Source: Branchiostoma floridae (Eukaryota; Chordata; Leptocardii; Amphioxiformes; Branchiostomatidae). From it: 64,000 nucleotides of DNA. Position numbers and translations under genes: made by a program. This document shows positions 26,501-36,763 of this stretch, in pieces; the first letter of the stretch is position 1; each line of letters starts with the position of its first letter. The DNA is taken from the NCBI RefSeq assembly GCF_000003815.2, contig NC_049997.1, positions 12,284,822 through 12,348,821 on the forward strand, written 5' to 3'. The notes beneath the pieces were generated by a model. That model ran no database searches. It was not told where the DNA came from and worked only from the letters and a program-made list of their open reading frames with translations.

Positions 26501-29500
26501 CCGCACTTACTGGGACTCCTGTGGGCTGTATTATGCACAATGTTGTTTCAGCACCCATTTTCATGGAAACACAGTGGTATGATGACGTAATTTTCACTTG
26601 TTGCAGCAAAGAGGAAGTCATGTTTCCACGTACCGTTGCAAATTATATCATAAATATAACCTTCTCGGCGAAGATAATGATGTGATTATGATCGTCTTAC
26701 AATTTCCGCATACACCACTGATCGGAGGTAATTTTAAATCCATGACGAAGGTAACGAAGTTGTTTCCTCAATGTCCCGGGTTTGATAAAACCTCCCTGGT
26801 TGGGGGCAACGTTCTCACGGGTCGGACATGTCGGAGCCAGGCGGATCTCTGGACACGCCACAGTAAATCCCGAACCGTTTGAACCGTTCGGACGGGCTAT
26901 CGGGATTATTGTCAGCAGGGAGTCAAGCTTTAGAAACTCGCCTGCCTGCCCCTGGGGATAAAACCTGTGAAATTCCAGCGAATTTGTTTTCTTCTCTGTA
27001 CTTCAGTAAGTGTATCTTGGTTGTGTACATGCCCAATGCTGTGTAACGACTAAACGCACAGAACAAAGACTAAACTGTAGACTAAGCGTAATCTGAATTA
27101 GCACGTCAGGTGTCCATGTCCATGCTTCATATAGAGTAGAGAGAGTAGAGTACAACTACAACTGAAAAATATTAATATTTGAGGTGCACAATGATTGGAC
27201 CGAAAAGTATGACGTCACTCCCCCTATAAATAAGAGATGCGCGCAGGAATATATCATTCTTCTGTGTGTTGGCCCTCCGGCAAAGTCTGGAGCCTGAAGG
27301 GCGGTTACGTTAGCTAGATATCTATACTAATTATAGATACTGATACAGGTACAAAGTTAAGGGGTTCATGACACAAAGGGAAAAGGAAGGGCTCAATAGC
27401 CAGAGATGGCAAAGGCGGAAGACGACGATTTCCGCATCACTCATACTGGAGGGCCAATAATTACGCACCTCAAAAAGGATACTATCAACGTTCCATAGAA
27501 TTACTTCTCCTCACCATGGCATACTAGTAACTTCCTCCCAAGGACGTTATATCCATGTCCTCACGAGCGGAATTTCCTCGACAATAATCCTCCCCGTTTA
27601 ATATTGTTCCTCCTTACCAACTTTTCAAAAAGCGTTTATTTACTTGTGCCGCAAGTACTAGTAAAGATTTCGCCTGCTATTCACACATGTGCCTTTGACG
27701 GGCATAAAAATCTATCAAGCGATGTGAAAGTTGAAACGTCTATGGCGTAGGTTAACAATAATCCTCTAGTCCTCTAGGGTGACGTCTTTTAATCTCTACT
27801 CATTCAATCAACATTGTATGATATCACTCGTGGTACTTCTGAAGCCTTCTGAATATCGTTGATGTTACAAAAGTTAATGAAATCACATGCACAATAACTA
27901 TACACTAGAGACAAGCAGATTTTACATCCTATTTGCTTTGCTGAATAATTTAAGTAGATTCTAGACTTACGGCCGAAGCTCAAAGGTGCGGCCGGACGTT
28001 GCAATTGGTGATTTTGCCACCCTTCCAGAAATTGGAGACCCGTTGTAGTGTGACATTTTGATTCCTGCCCTACGAATCGGTCTGGTAGGCGGCTGTCCCC
28101 GGAGACCAGTTTTGCTGGGATTAGGACAGAAGGAAAGCTTTACGGGAACACCGGCCAGTCTTGTCAAAAGTCGCTTACAAGTGCGCAAAGTAAATTTACT
28201 GCCGAAAGATTCCAATAATAATTGTGCAGACGTTTTATAATACGGACAGCATGACACCCAGCTAGCGGATATATGGTTGCTAATTATTTTGTCGGTCGCC
28301 ACGCGATGATGGACAGCGGCACGCCTCTATACCTAAAGTTTCGCGGTGTGGGGGTGTGGCCTAGCCACTGGCTCGCAAATTGATATCTGGATCGTATTTT
28401 CCCGTCTTTGAATAACTTGCTCGTGAAAAAAGGCAAGAAACACAAAGGAAATGGGTATAATGACGACATCATTCTTAGTGGTATTCCTGTCAATGGATGT
28501 GCAAACTGTGCCAAAAATTAACACATGGAACGTAAAATAAACAACAAACAACGAGTTATAGACATGTGCGCACTTGTCGGGCGGCTGTCCCAAAGGACCG
28601 GGAGGCTTCAATCAAGTGTGGGAGAGTTCAATTCACGTATGGGGGCCAGCACCTATATCAAAACTAGTCTTATTTTAGACACGTAGAAGAATATTTTGTG
28701 GCACTAGATTAACATATATTACCATTCAATATTTAGATACAACTTTCTTTCAACAAAATACAATAAAGTTCAACACACACCAACAAAATGTTTGGCTTCT
28801 TCATAGGATCGTCTTCTTGTTTACGTTTGAGATGGGGTCACTGAACCCTCGCCGCCGCTGGGTGCGTAACGTGCCTAGCGTTGGCATGAATATATTAGGG
28901 CATTCAATGATGTTATAAATGAATCTTCTAGATTATGGACTTGAATGTATATCATATATTAGTGATAGTGTCTCCGCCACATGTTTGGTAACCACGCTTC
29001 AGTCGGAAAGACATCATGATCAGAAATCCATTACTTACGCTTTGTACATGGTTTGTGCGGGCAATCAAATGTTTCCTGGGACTCCGCACGCACATAACGT
29101 CAAAGTGAGGGCACATGTGATTTACATTGATTGTCTTGCGGCTGGTGTCATTCTGTAACTTCAAGCCGTCATTAATATTTTGTCTATAGGAGCGCTGGCG
29201 GCAGAGGGATGAATTGCATTGAAATTCTTTCTATTTTGTGACGGCATTCCGGCGGTTCAGACCGTCCGAACTGTTTGGGCAGCGATTTCCACCTCACAAC
29301 AGCACGACTGTACGCATTTCACGGGTGTTTTGGAGGTACAGTTGCCATCTAAATTGGTGGTTCGCAGACGTCCGCAGACGTCCGAGCCGGCGCCCCGCGG
29401 TGCTCTGCACGCCCCCAGACGGTTCGGATCGCTTTGTTGCTATGGGAACCGCCCGTTCGGCCGTCCGGCCCGGGCGGAGCTGTACCGGCTCGAACCGTTC

Positions 29501-31387
29501 GAACGGCCCGCTCCAGGCCGCCGCCCGAAAGCGTTCGAACCATGCCGTCCGGGACCAGTCCGGGACGTAGTCCGGGCTAGTCCAAGCGGCCAATCTGGAC
29601 CCTCTATGGCCGTCCGAACCGTTCCGCGAACTGTCGAGCGTCCGTTCCGTCCGACCGACCCGTCCGACCCCCGGACTATTGCATGGTTCGAACTGACGGT
29701 TCATGCCGGTTCGGACTAGTCCGGGACGGGCAAATTTTCACACAGGAGGTCCATGGGTATGCTCCCACAGAGAATTTTGAAATCTAGCCCCTTTGAAATG
29801 CTTTTTTAAACATTTTGAGATGTAAATTTTGCTGGTAGACTAAGTTGTTCAACCGCGTCTGTAAGTTAGTGTTACTTATCATCTATTATAAGAATGCTTC
29901 AGCACCTACAGTAGAGACCACGTCGAGCAAGGAAATGTTGAACAAGGACAAAAACAACAACAAGAAGACAAGAAATTATGTCAGGACAGAAACAGAAACC
30001 CCTGTTGAGTAAAATGGAACAGCCTGGTCGTTTTTTTGATGATGAAAGAATCCGGGCAAGTGACATCATAGAGGATGTATAAGTGAAAGGTGCTTAAAAC
30101 ACTTAAAAGGCACTCAATACGGACGACTTAACTTCACAAAGCGAATTTGTAAAAATCTGACTTGAAGTACATGCACATTGTAACTTTAATCAACTTGGAA
30201 ATTTGGGTTGAAAAAATACCATATTCTTACTACTAGTAATATCAAACCATCTCCATGTGCTGTTTAACCCTGCAACCAATAGAAAGGTGGTAGCTTCTTT
30301 GGCATACAATAGTAGTACTAGTAAAGGTAAACCAGAAATGGCAGTTTATCTTGTTGGACAATAGGAAGAATCACTGTAAAAAAAACATTAAAATGTCACT
30401 TTTACAGACTGAGTAAAAACTGTTCTTTTCCAACTTTAACATAGCCTGGGTACCATCCTATTTCTACTGGACTCCATAACTCGCTGCCATATACAAGCAT
30501 TGGTGTAAGGCCCCCAGATAGAAATCGGATGGTACCCAGGCTACATGTAACTTTAATATGCCTCGGGAGAATACTTTATCTGAATCAAATATTCACTTTT
30601 CCCACACAAAATATCCAAAAATGGAATAGAAATCAAATCTACCTTTTTGCAGCAGTAAAATCACCTCTCTAAGAAAGCGGAGTCTCTGTCTGACTCAAAC
30701 TTGTTTCAGACAACCTGGTCCCCCGTGGCATCATAATAGACTATCCCAGTCTTGTGACATTCATATGACTCTTTTTGAATACCACGGGAATCACTCAACT
30801 ATAGCAATCCTACTAATGAAAGGTACTGAATAATAAATGCTCACACATACCAGTACAATTTCTACTGTAAAAACTGCAGTTCAAATCAATTTTAGTCTTT
30901 GAGAGATTTTTGAGTAGCACACTACTTGACTATGAAATGAAATTTCTATGTGAATTGGTTGAATCAAGTCTACTGCTTCAAAGTGGAATGCTTGTTAAAA
31001 TTTTCACATCCACAGTATTTCAATATGCACACTTGTTTGTCACAGTGTCATCGCTTAACAATTAACAAATTATACAGTTGAAAGATGAAACTGGCCTTTT
31101 CAGTTTACTCGACAAAAACTAAATGCAACCTGAGTCTTAATTTGGAAAGCTGGACATTGTTACATATTCAAATGACATGAACGTTTCAACCTCCCATAAC
31201 AGAAGACATTATGCATTTTTAAATGTTTTGATTTTGAAATATAGATATTTCCTAGTAAACTTCTAATAACAATACCGTACATTGATAAAAAATTTATCTG
31301 CATGTTTTTTTGTTAAAATAAAAAGCTAACCTGTATACTGCGCCCGATTTCTTCAACCCTATTCTCTAAGTCCTTCAAGTTATCCAT
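14542..31387 (-). CDS. PAH: Phenylalanine 4-hydroxylase, 13 exons
   Basis: Iron- and tetrahydrobiopterin-dependent enzyme that converts phenylalanine to tyrosine in the cytosol. Coding exons, 5' to 3': 31331-31387, 22648-22764, 21948-22128, 20051-20139, 19511-19578, 19147-19197, 18908-19006, 18530-18576, 17915-18120, 17169-17321, 16213-16346, 15802-15917, 14542-14588. All have AG/GT borders, and phases join to 454 aa without a stop; human PAH is 452 aa. An N-terminal ACT regulatory domain carries EEVGALAK (exon 2) and THIESRPSK (exon 3). The catalytic domain has [43 protein letters not shown] and [12 protein letters not shown]. Iron ligands are His286, His291 and Glu331 (in [10 protein letters not shown]). 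The C-terminal tetramerisation helix ends DALQKVKM. The start is the only ATG in exon 1, which ends in phase 0 like human exon 1. The human Ser16 PKA context is absent. Tyrosine or tryptophan hydroxylase is less likely because the residues match PAH closely. Confidence 0.96.
15244..15465. mobile_element. CTAGTTCACC MITE, copy C (PAH intron 12)
   Basis: The left end is TAACACTAGTTCACCTTTAT and the right end is AGGTGAACTAGCGTTA. The internal blocks GAAACCACCGTCCATC and ATCCCTAAATA match copy B. Non-coding, about 222 bp, inside the last PAH intron. Confidence 0.88.
17640..17860. repeat. Dispersed repeat R2, copy 2 (PAH intron 9)
   Basis: Opposite orientation to the 10.5 kb copy. It holds CATTGCAGTCTTTGAACGAG, a G-rich run, CGATTTTCAATGTTAAGG and GGAAGG subrepeats. 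Its end is only about 55 bp from the PAH exon 9 donor at 17915, so part of the intron's 5' end is repeat-derived. Confidence 0.7.
19915..20012. repeat. Small tandem duplications in PAH intron 4
   Basis: Two adjacent copies of a unit with AGCTACTTTCTTGATTTTAG and TCAGAC, followed by two copies of a unit with CACTCAGCTCTTTAATAT. These are recent local duplications with no evident function. Confidence 0.85.
20309..21042. mobile_element. PIF/Harbinger-like element, 734 bp (PAH intron 3)
   Basis: Terminal inverted repeats of about 47 bp are nearly identical. Each starts GGCCCCGTTCATGATGCAAA and runs through CGGTTCTATCGGTTAGGCC. The flanking 3-bp direct repeat TTA (20306-20308 and 21043-21045) is the duplication typical of PIF/Harbinger. 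Interior CGTTCATGATG motifs recur as subterminal repeats. No transposase is visible, so it is non-autonomous. The short open frames that begin MHHER are just the terminal repeats translated. Confidence 0.92.
21415..21640. repeat. Dispersed repeat family R1, copy 2 (PAH intron 3)
   Basis: Blocks ACTATCTTCCAACACAAAAG, GACCACTGTTGCCTTCTTCA, CCAATACTGATGGCCAATCA and GGAATTGGTCAATCAT match the copies at 9.7 kb and 60.7 kb in order and orientation. Confidence 0.8.
25936..26960. repeat. Two 120-bp direct repeats, 905 bp apart
   Basis: Copies at 25936-26055 and 26841-26960 share GCGGATCTC, GGACACGC, CCCGAACCGTT, a GATTATTGTCAGCAGGG block, GTCAAGCTT and CTGCCCCTGGGGATA in order with few differences and no length change. 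Each contains the GAACGGTTCGGAC-type motif that fills the ends of the surrounding 6.8 kb block. Confidence 0.88.
27178..27474. mobile_element. TTTGAGGTGC MITE
   Basis: The left end is TTTGAGGTGCACAATGATTG and the right end is the reverse complement of TTTGAGGTGCGTAATTATTG. About 297 bp with no coding capacity, nested inside the 6.8 kb block. No clear target duplication. TTGGCCCTCC occurs internally and again, inverted, near the right end. Confidence 0.75.
27971..28056 (-). other. Possible unassigned first exon
   Basis: An ATG-initiated frame of 28 codons plus 2 bases, with start [15 protein letters not shown], ends at a strong donor (GTAAGT). It is rich in Ser-Pro and basic residues. It ends in phase 2, so it cannot splice in frame to PAH exon 2. 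I found no partner exon. It could be a nested gene, part of a transposon gene, or chance. Confidence 0.3.
30442..30543. mobile_element. Short inverted repeat (PAH intron 1)
   Basis: The arms TAGCCTGGGTACCATCC and GGATGGTACCCAGGCTA enclose about 100 bp in total. TAACTTTAA-like sequence flanks both sides. A hairpin-type MITE. No coding capacity. Confidence 0.8.
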
Positions 31388-32856
31388 CCTGACACACCCT
31401 CACGATCTGGATTATCTTCTGTTGTTCGTCTCTCGTGAGCGTTAGACGTGCTTGCACACGACCGCGTAATACTCGAATATACACTGTTAAAATGTTATCG
31501 CTCCACAAGACCTTGGTACAGGGCAACTTATATGGAAAGTGGTCCAAGCTATCTATTACCAGACAGCTATTTCTGTATGTAAGGGGGGCACTTAGGGTTT
31601 TGTCAAACCTAGGACATACAACATATAACTTACACTATAATATCACTATATATTCAAAATTGACAATATCCCACGCTTTAGAAATATGGTATTACAGACA
31701 TAAAAGGAAGGTATGTATACATGCAAAAGACAAGAAAACATGTAATGTTGAAAATTTTTTTTTTAAAATTCTAATGGGCCATTTGGTTTTGCCTTGTAGA
31801 GGTCAAAATGTTAATGTCAGTCTCTTCAGTCAGAAATGCCAGGCCATGACATGGGGTACTAAGTCAGGTCATAGGAAAGATGTTAGAAGACTGCTCGGAA
31901 TACGGAATCAGGCATCTGGATTCATACCATAAAGACTACTTGTAACTCTGCTGTTTGCAAATTTTGTTTACCAAGAGGTTGGAGTTTTGAATCCTGGACA
32001 CTGAACGGTACATTACTGGTATATGGGTTGCATAGCATTATAGCTCTTTTGACACGACTTAAAGCTTATATAACTATAAGATTCAGTATTTGTGGGCAAG
32101 TCTCAAGTATATCAAAGTTCACATAAAACTTATTAATAAGAGTTAAGAGGTCATGTGTGCAAGAAAATACAAGGATGGAAAAAAAAGTAGTCTGAAAGCT
32201 TAACATCCAAGAGAAATTGAAAAATATACAATGCACAACTCCAACTTTTAGTAAAAGTAGTCAAAAGTTTTCTATCAACAGAAACTGAGAGAAGTTCTAG
32301 TTATGCAACTTTTTTATAGTTGATTATAATTCTAGTTTCATAAATCGTCAAATAAGCTTTTAGTAATTTTTTACTACTTGTCATGTTACTACTTACCTTC
32401 AGAGTTCAGAGCTCCCTTATGCTAATGAGGGAAAGTTATGCTAATGAGGAAAAAGTAGTCTGAATGTTTGGCCTCCAAATAAAACTAACAAGACTAGTCT
32501 GACAACTCTTTTGTGCAGCACACATATATAACTACTGATGTTATGAAACTACTAGTATTCAACTTTTACTGACCCCTTCCACAATTAAAGGGCTGTGAAT
32601 GCTGAGTGAATTTGACAGACCAGTCAATAAACTCTATAGATTAGATAAACGTTTGTCTGTTTTGTTTTCTTTTGAGTCATATTCTCGCATGATAATTTAA
32701 TCATGAAGTCATGGGTCAAACAAATCAAAATTCTGAATGCTGAACAGTCGTACAGCAAATACAGTCGCTTGAAAAGGAGGTCTTATATCTCAAGCTGGGA
32801 TGGGAGAGTTCAGTTCAGTGAATAATAGAAAAGAAATGCATAGCAGCTATCAAACT
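31388..32856. other. PAH upstream region
   Basis: Upstream of the PAH start codon; it should hold the 5' UTR and core promoter if exon 1 at 31387 is used. No TATA box or initiator could be assigned with confidence. A 165-codon open frame on the plus strand (31435-31932) has no recognisable domain. Confidence 0.45.
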
Positions 32857-33140
32857 CAGGGCTCGAAATACTTTTTCTGCATACCTGCACCAGACAAATA
32901 TTACCTGCACCACTCTGAATTCAGGAAGTATGGATCATGTTTAGGAACCATTGCTATTTTTCTTTCATATTTTACAGGTGGTAACAGTCAATGCTGCTAA
33001 TAACAATCCATATACTCCTGATATGATATTTAATGTATAAAACCCAGTGCAGGTTAGGTGTAGGTAGACATCAGAAATACCTGCATAGCTCCAATTTTAC
33101 CTGCACTAACCTGCATATGCAGGTGGTATTTCGAGCCCTG
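32857..33140. mobile_element. hAT-like MITE, copy 2
   Basis: Same termini as the 8.1 kb element (CAGGGCTCGAAATAC and its reverse complement), with the same TACCTGCA-rich interior and GGAAGTATGGATCAT block, but shorter (284 bp). AAACT flanks both ends (32852-32856 and 33141-33145), a partial target duplication. Confidence 0.92.
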
Positions 33141-34175
33141 AAACTGTAAAACTAGCTTTACCCAGTTTGAGAGTACATACAACATTTCATGTCAACTTAA
33201 GGAATAAGCTGTCTTAAGACATAGAGACAAATTTTCCTTCAGGCTACAAGAATTAGTTGCTATCTTGTCCAGTCTTAACCACCTGTCAGTGATAGTTTTT
33301 TTTACTAATCTGAGTGTTGCAATCCAATGAGCTGGAAAGAACACATGAGAGGGGATTATCCTCTATTGTTTGTACAAGTGATTTCATGGTTGGGATGATA
33401 GAAAATAGACCCTAGATCTTAGATTTAGATAAAGGATATTAGAAATGAAAAACGACAACAGATAAGAATTAAAAGAAAGAAACACAAGCAAAAACTTCCT
33501 TAGCTCTAAGATAACTTCACCAATATCAGTTAACTCTTAAAGAAGCCACTTTCACAGACAATCTGAAGAAAGGAATCTTTTCAGACACCATGTCCTTTTA
33601 AGAAGGCTAAATAGTACCATATGGGAGGTCGAATTTGGTGCCTCACTGGTCAAAAATTAACTTGAGGATTTTGTTTTTATGATTTGATGGCACAAGGAAA
33701 TTCCTCCAAGAAAATATCATATGAAGTTGACCCTAGCAATGCAAAAACAATCTATCATTGCAGGAAATTATACTCTACTTAATGTCCAACAAGAAGCCAC
33801 AAACCAAGAAAAACTGACAAAAGTACACGTTCTGTACTGTCACAAATTATTTTAGTCCAGCTCCAAGTTGTGACCTAACGTTTCGTCATTCACGGCAGTC
33901 TGAAACTATTCCTCAAGCGTCACTTAACTCTTAACTGATCCAATCACACCTCAAGACACACAAACATGTCTTGAAGTACTTTCTACAAGGTCCAATGATA
34001 GATAATAACACTGCACAAATATTCCGACAAGTCATATTTACGTACAACTTGCGACACACTTAATTTGTATCTACTGTCTAAACAACACGTTTTTAGTACA
34101 CCCAAATTCCGTGACAGTTGCATAAGAAGTTGTACTACATGACTGTAAGGAATATAGAGACAAGAAAGGACATAC
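33141..34175. other. Non-coding, nothing recognised
   Basis: AT-rich sequence between the hAT-like MITE and the candidate alternative first exon. No feature recognised. Confidence 0.5.
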
Positions 34176-34229
34176 CTCGTCTCCATTGTCGAGTTTTGCC
34201 CGTTTTTCCGGCCAGTGTCCTGCGTCCAT
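34176..34229 (-). CDS. Candidate alternative first exon, 18 codons
   Basis: An in-frame ATG starts MDAGHWPEKRAKLDNGDE and ends at a strong donor, GAG|GTATGT, in phase 0. An upstream in-frame ATG at 34262 would add 11 residues. PAH exon 2 accepts phase 0, so this exon could splice in frame to it as an alternative PAH start. There is no other recognised coding exon between it and PAH exon 1 on this strand. It could instead belong to an unrecognised gene. The splice compatibility is seen; the PAH link is inference. Confidence 0.45.
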
Positions 34230-34959
34230 CTTGGATTGTTGTCCTTGACGTGTGTTTGTCATGTGACTTTCTGGTCGACTTAAATTGCGTAAATCATGTG
34301 ATCGAGGTGTCGTTTTACACTCTAGGGTTTAAAAATGATATAAATCCTTATGACAAGAGATTTGCTTTATCATAAGCGTTTCTGAGTGTCGACAAAATAT
34401 TAGTTTTTGATATAACATAAAACAGCTGTGGTTAATATAACGTAAGTTATTTGGGGGTCAAAAGGGGGCGTTTCCCCCAACCGACCAATGAGAGAAGCTT
34501 GTAATCTTTTGTGTTTGTTATGTGGACTATGAAATTGAAGGACGGTTTTGACATTGAATTTGCGACTAAATATAATTTTCAGACTTTGCTAATTGATCTA
34601 ACAGCTTAATATGGATCGATTGGACATTGGACTGTCTTGTATTTTTGTGACCTGATTGCTGAACGAAGTGTGATATTGTAGAAGACAAAAAGATATGAAT
34701 TTTCAAAGTTTCCAGACAAAAAACTGCAACTGTTTTGAGTTACAAAAATGAAGAAACGCTCTTAACACTAACAGTCGTCTGGTCTGCTGATGTAATACTA
34801 GTACTATTTCCGTATCCTCCCGGATATACACACTTGATAAGCAACAGTAGGTCTGTCAAACAATAAATAATGGTTTGAGCATTCTTCACATAGTTCATGA
34901 GGGTGCCTTTGGGCCATATCAATTAATTTTCTTGGTTCTTGCCCGTTGAAGAAAAAATG

Positions 34960-35145
34960 TACTCTCCAAGCAGAGGTTAGGCTCCGATTGTTTTTTTAGT
35001 CGTTTTTATCGGGCTTTCTATTTTGTCATTTTTCTTCAAGTACGCCAGGTTTTGACACAGCAAGATATTAAAAAAAAATAGAAAGCCCGATAAAAACGAC
35101 TAAAAACCATTAAAAAAACAGCCGGAGCCTACCCTCTGCTTGGAG
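34960..35145. mobile_element. AGGTTAGGCTCCG MITE, copy 1, 13-bp flanking repeat
   Basis: The arms TCCAAGCAGAGGTTAGGCTC and GAGCCTACCCTCTGCTTGGA surround a second inverted pair (CGTTTTTATCGGGCTTTCTA and its complement). It is flanked by an exact 13-bp direct repeat, TGAAGAAAAAATG, at 34947-34959 and 35146-35158. That is longer than usual for a DNA transposon. A relative lies at 52660-52872. Confidence 0.88.
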
Positions 35146-35158
35146 TGAAGAAAAAATG

Positions 35159-36620
35159 AGCATGTATGAAATAAAAACGTTCAATGCACTGACAAGGCCA
35201 TGTTGACTTGGTTAAGTGGATAACATCCTCTGGGAACTAAGATAATGCTTGTGAACTCAAAGAAAAAAAAAATGACCCCAAAAAGTTGATTTCATCATGA
35301 ACTCATGCTTATGACAGGCAACTGGATATAATTAACAGTTGCTTCAGGAACTAAATGTATTTGGTGTATCTTAATACATGGATGTCTAAATTTTGACACC
35401 CCACTTTGTATGGTACAGAACAATAGACTCTTCATTGTTCTTTCACATATTACTGTTTGACCTTGGAATTGACTTTTGCATTCTATGACAATAGTATATG
35501 TTTTGCGATATTTACTGCAATCGACTCAGTACATTTATTTGCCCATTTTGCAGCTGCTTTGTCCGATTTACAGAATGGTTTATTTTTCATAAACTAAAAA
35601 TTAATGCCGAGGCATGGATGCAATCCACATGATCAAATCAACATGGCCAAAATGTGAGCACTTCGGGGTTGCCTCTTATCCTAAAATGTGTACAATTTTC
35701 CTTTTTTTCAAAACCAGCCTTTCCAAACATTTGGTAAGTGAGTCTACACACAAGTTCTCGATCTTAATCCTTTATTGCTTCAACTATAGATTGAACAACC
35801 ATTGTTAACTCTTCATGCACATTAAATCTTCATCATGTGCTGAAAACGTGCCTTTTGACATCAACCTCTGCTTAAGCTTATACAAGTTGTTACACATATA
35901 AACTGTTGCAAAGACATTGGCTGAAACAATGAACACTTACACTACAACATCTACTTTTAAATCAACATAATACCCTAATAATACTAGTATTTGTTGGCAA
36001 AATTTTACAAAGGAAAGTCACTCAATCATTGTTAAAAAACAAGTGTTAAAAATATCATGACATTACATAACAAAGGAAAAAATTGTTTGGGGCATTTACA
36101 AAATGTCCATATTCCAGTATAGTGTAAAACTGTGTGCTATGATCGTTGAGAAAGTGTAAGCGGGTTACCATATTGTATAACCCTTTTAGTGAGATACAAG
36201 AAATTGCTAATGCTAATACATATCCCTCCAAACTTTGCACACCAAACTTTCTAGACTGATAAATACATGAAGTCCCTACACCATATGCATGCACTGCTTT
36301 TGCACTCGGTTCTACATTTAGATAAAGAACACCAAAATCCCATTTTAAAGGCTACGAAATATGGTCTACACCATCAAGAATCTGATCTAAAAACAACTTA
36401 CAGACAGGTTTCAAACATACGTAATACAGGATCACCAAAAACTTGCGTACACTAGTACAGATGTATCTAAATGATGGGGGGAGTCATATTTCAGAATCCT
36501 GAACAGTTCTAGAATGAAGCTCTACAAATCAGTAATCTCAAACATTTTGTATATACAAGCCTCAAAAATTCTAATGAAAGGTTAAGTGAAATATCAACTT
36601 TTTACATCACAAATTTGATA
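35159..36620. other. Intergenic, nothing recognised
   Basis: AT-rich non-coding sequence downstream of the multi-pass membrane protein gene. No gene or clear repeat pair recognised. Confidence 0.5.
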
Positions 36621-36621
36621 C

Positions 36622-36627
36622 TTTATT
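36622..36627 (-). terminator. Polyadenylation signal candidate, membrane-protein gene
   Basis: AATAAA on the minus strand, about 140 bases after the predicted stop codon at 36764. It fits a short 3' UTR. Use is inferred. Confidence 0.45.
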
Positions 36628-36763
36628 CAACACGTGTTACCTATTCTCCATAACAGCCAAATATATAGTGATGACTTGTATCATTAAGTGATTGATGCTA
36701 AACTAAGATGTCTTTAGGGGATGTGGTGGGTCTTGAAGCTGTTATCTTGTCATCTTGGCCTTG

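Larger units (their letters stand above)
22946..29746. mobile_element. 6.8 kb block with matching inverted ends (PAH intron 1)
   Basis: The left end begins CCTGTGTGAAAAT and the right end is ATTTTCACACAGG, its exact reverse complement. Beyond these 13 bp both ends enter GC-rich sequence built of CGGTCCGAAC-like motifs in facing orientation: about 160 bp on the left (22967-23130) and about 480 bp on the right (29250-29730). The same motif recurs inside at 25966-26000 and 26870-26895. This fits one large transposon with subterminal repeats, or a composite of nested elements. No transposase was recognised and no clear target duplication was seen. It occupies most of PAH intron 1. Confidence 0.6.
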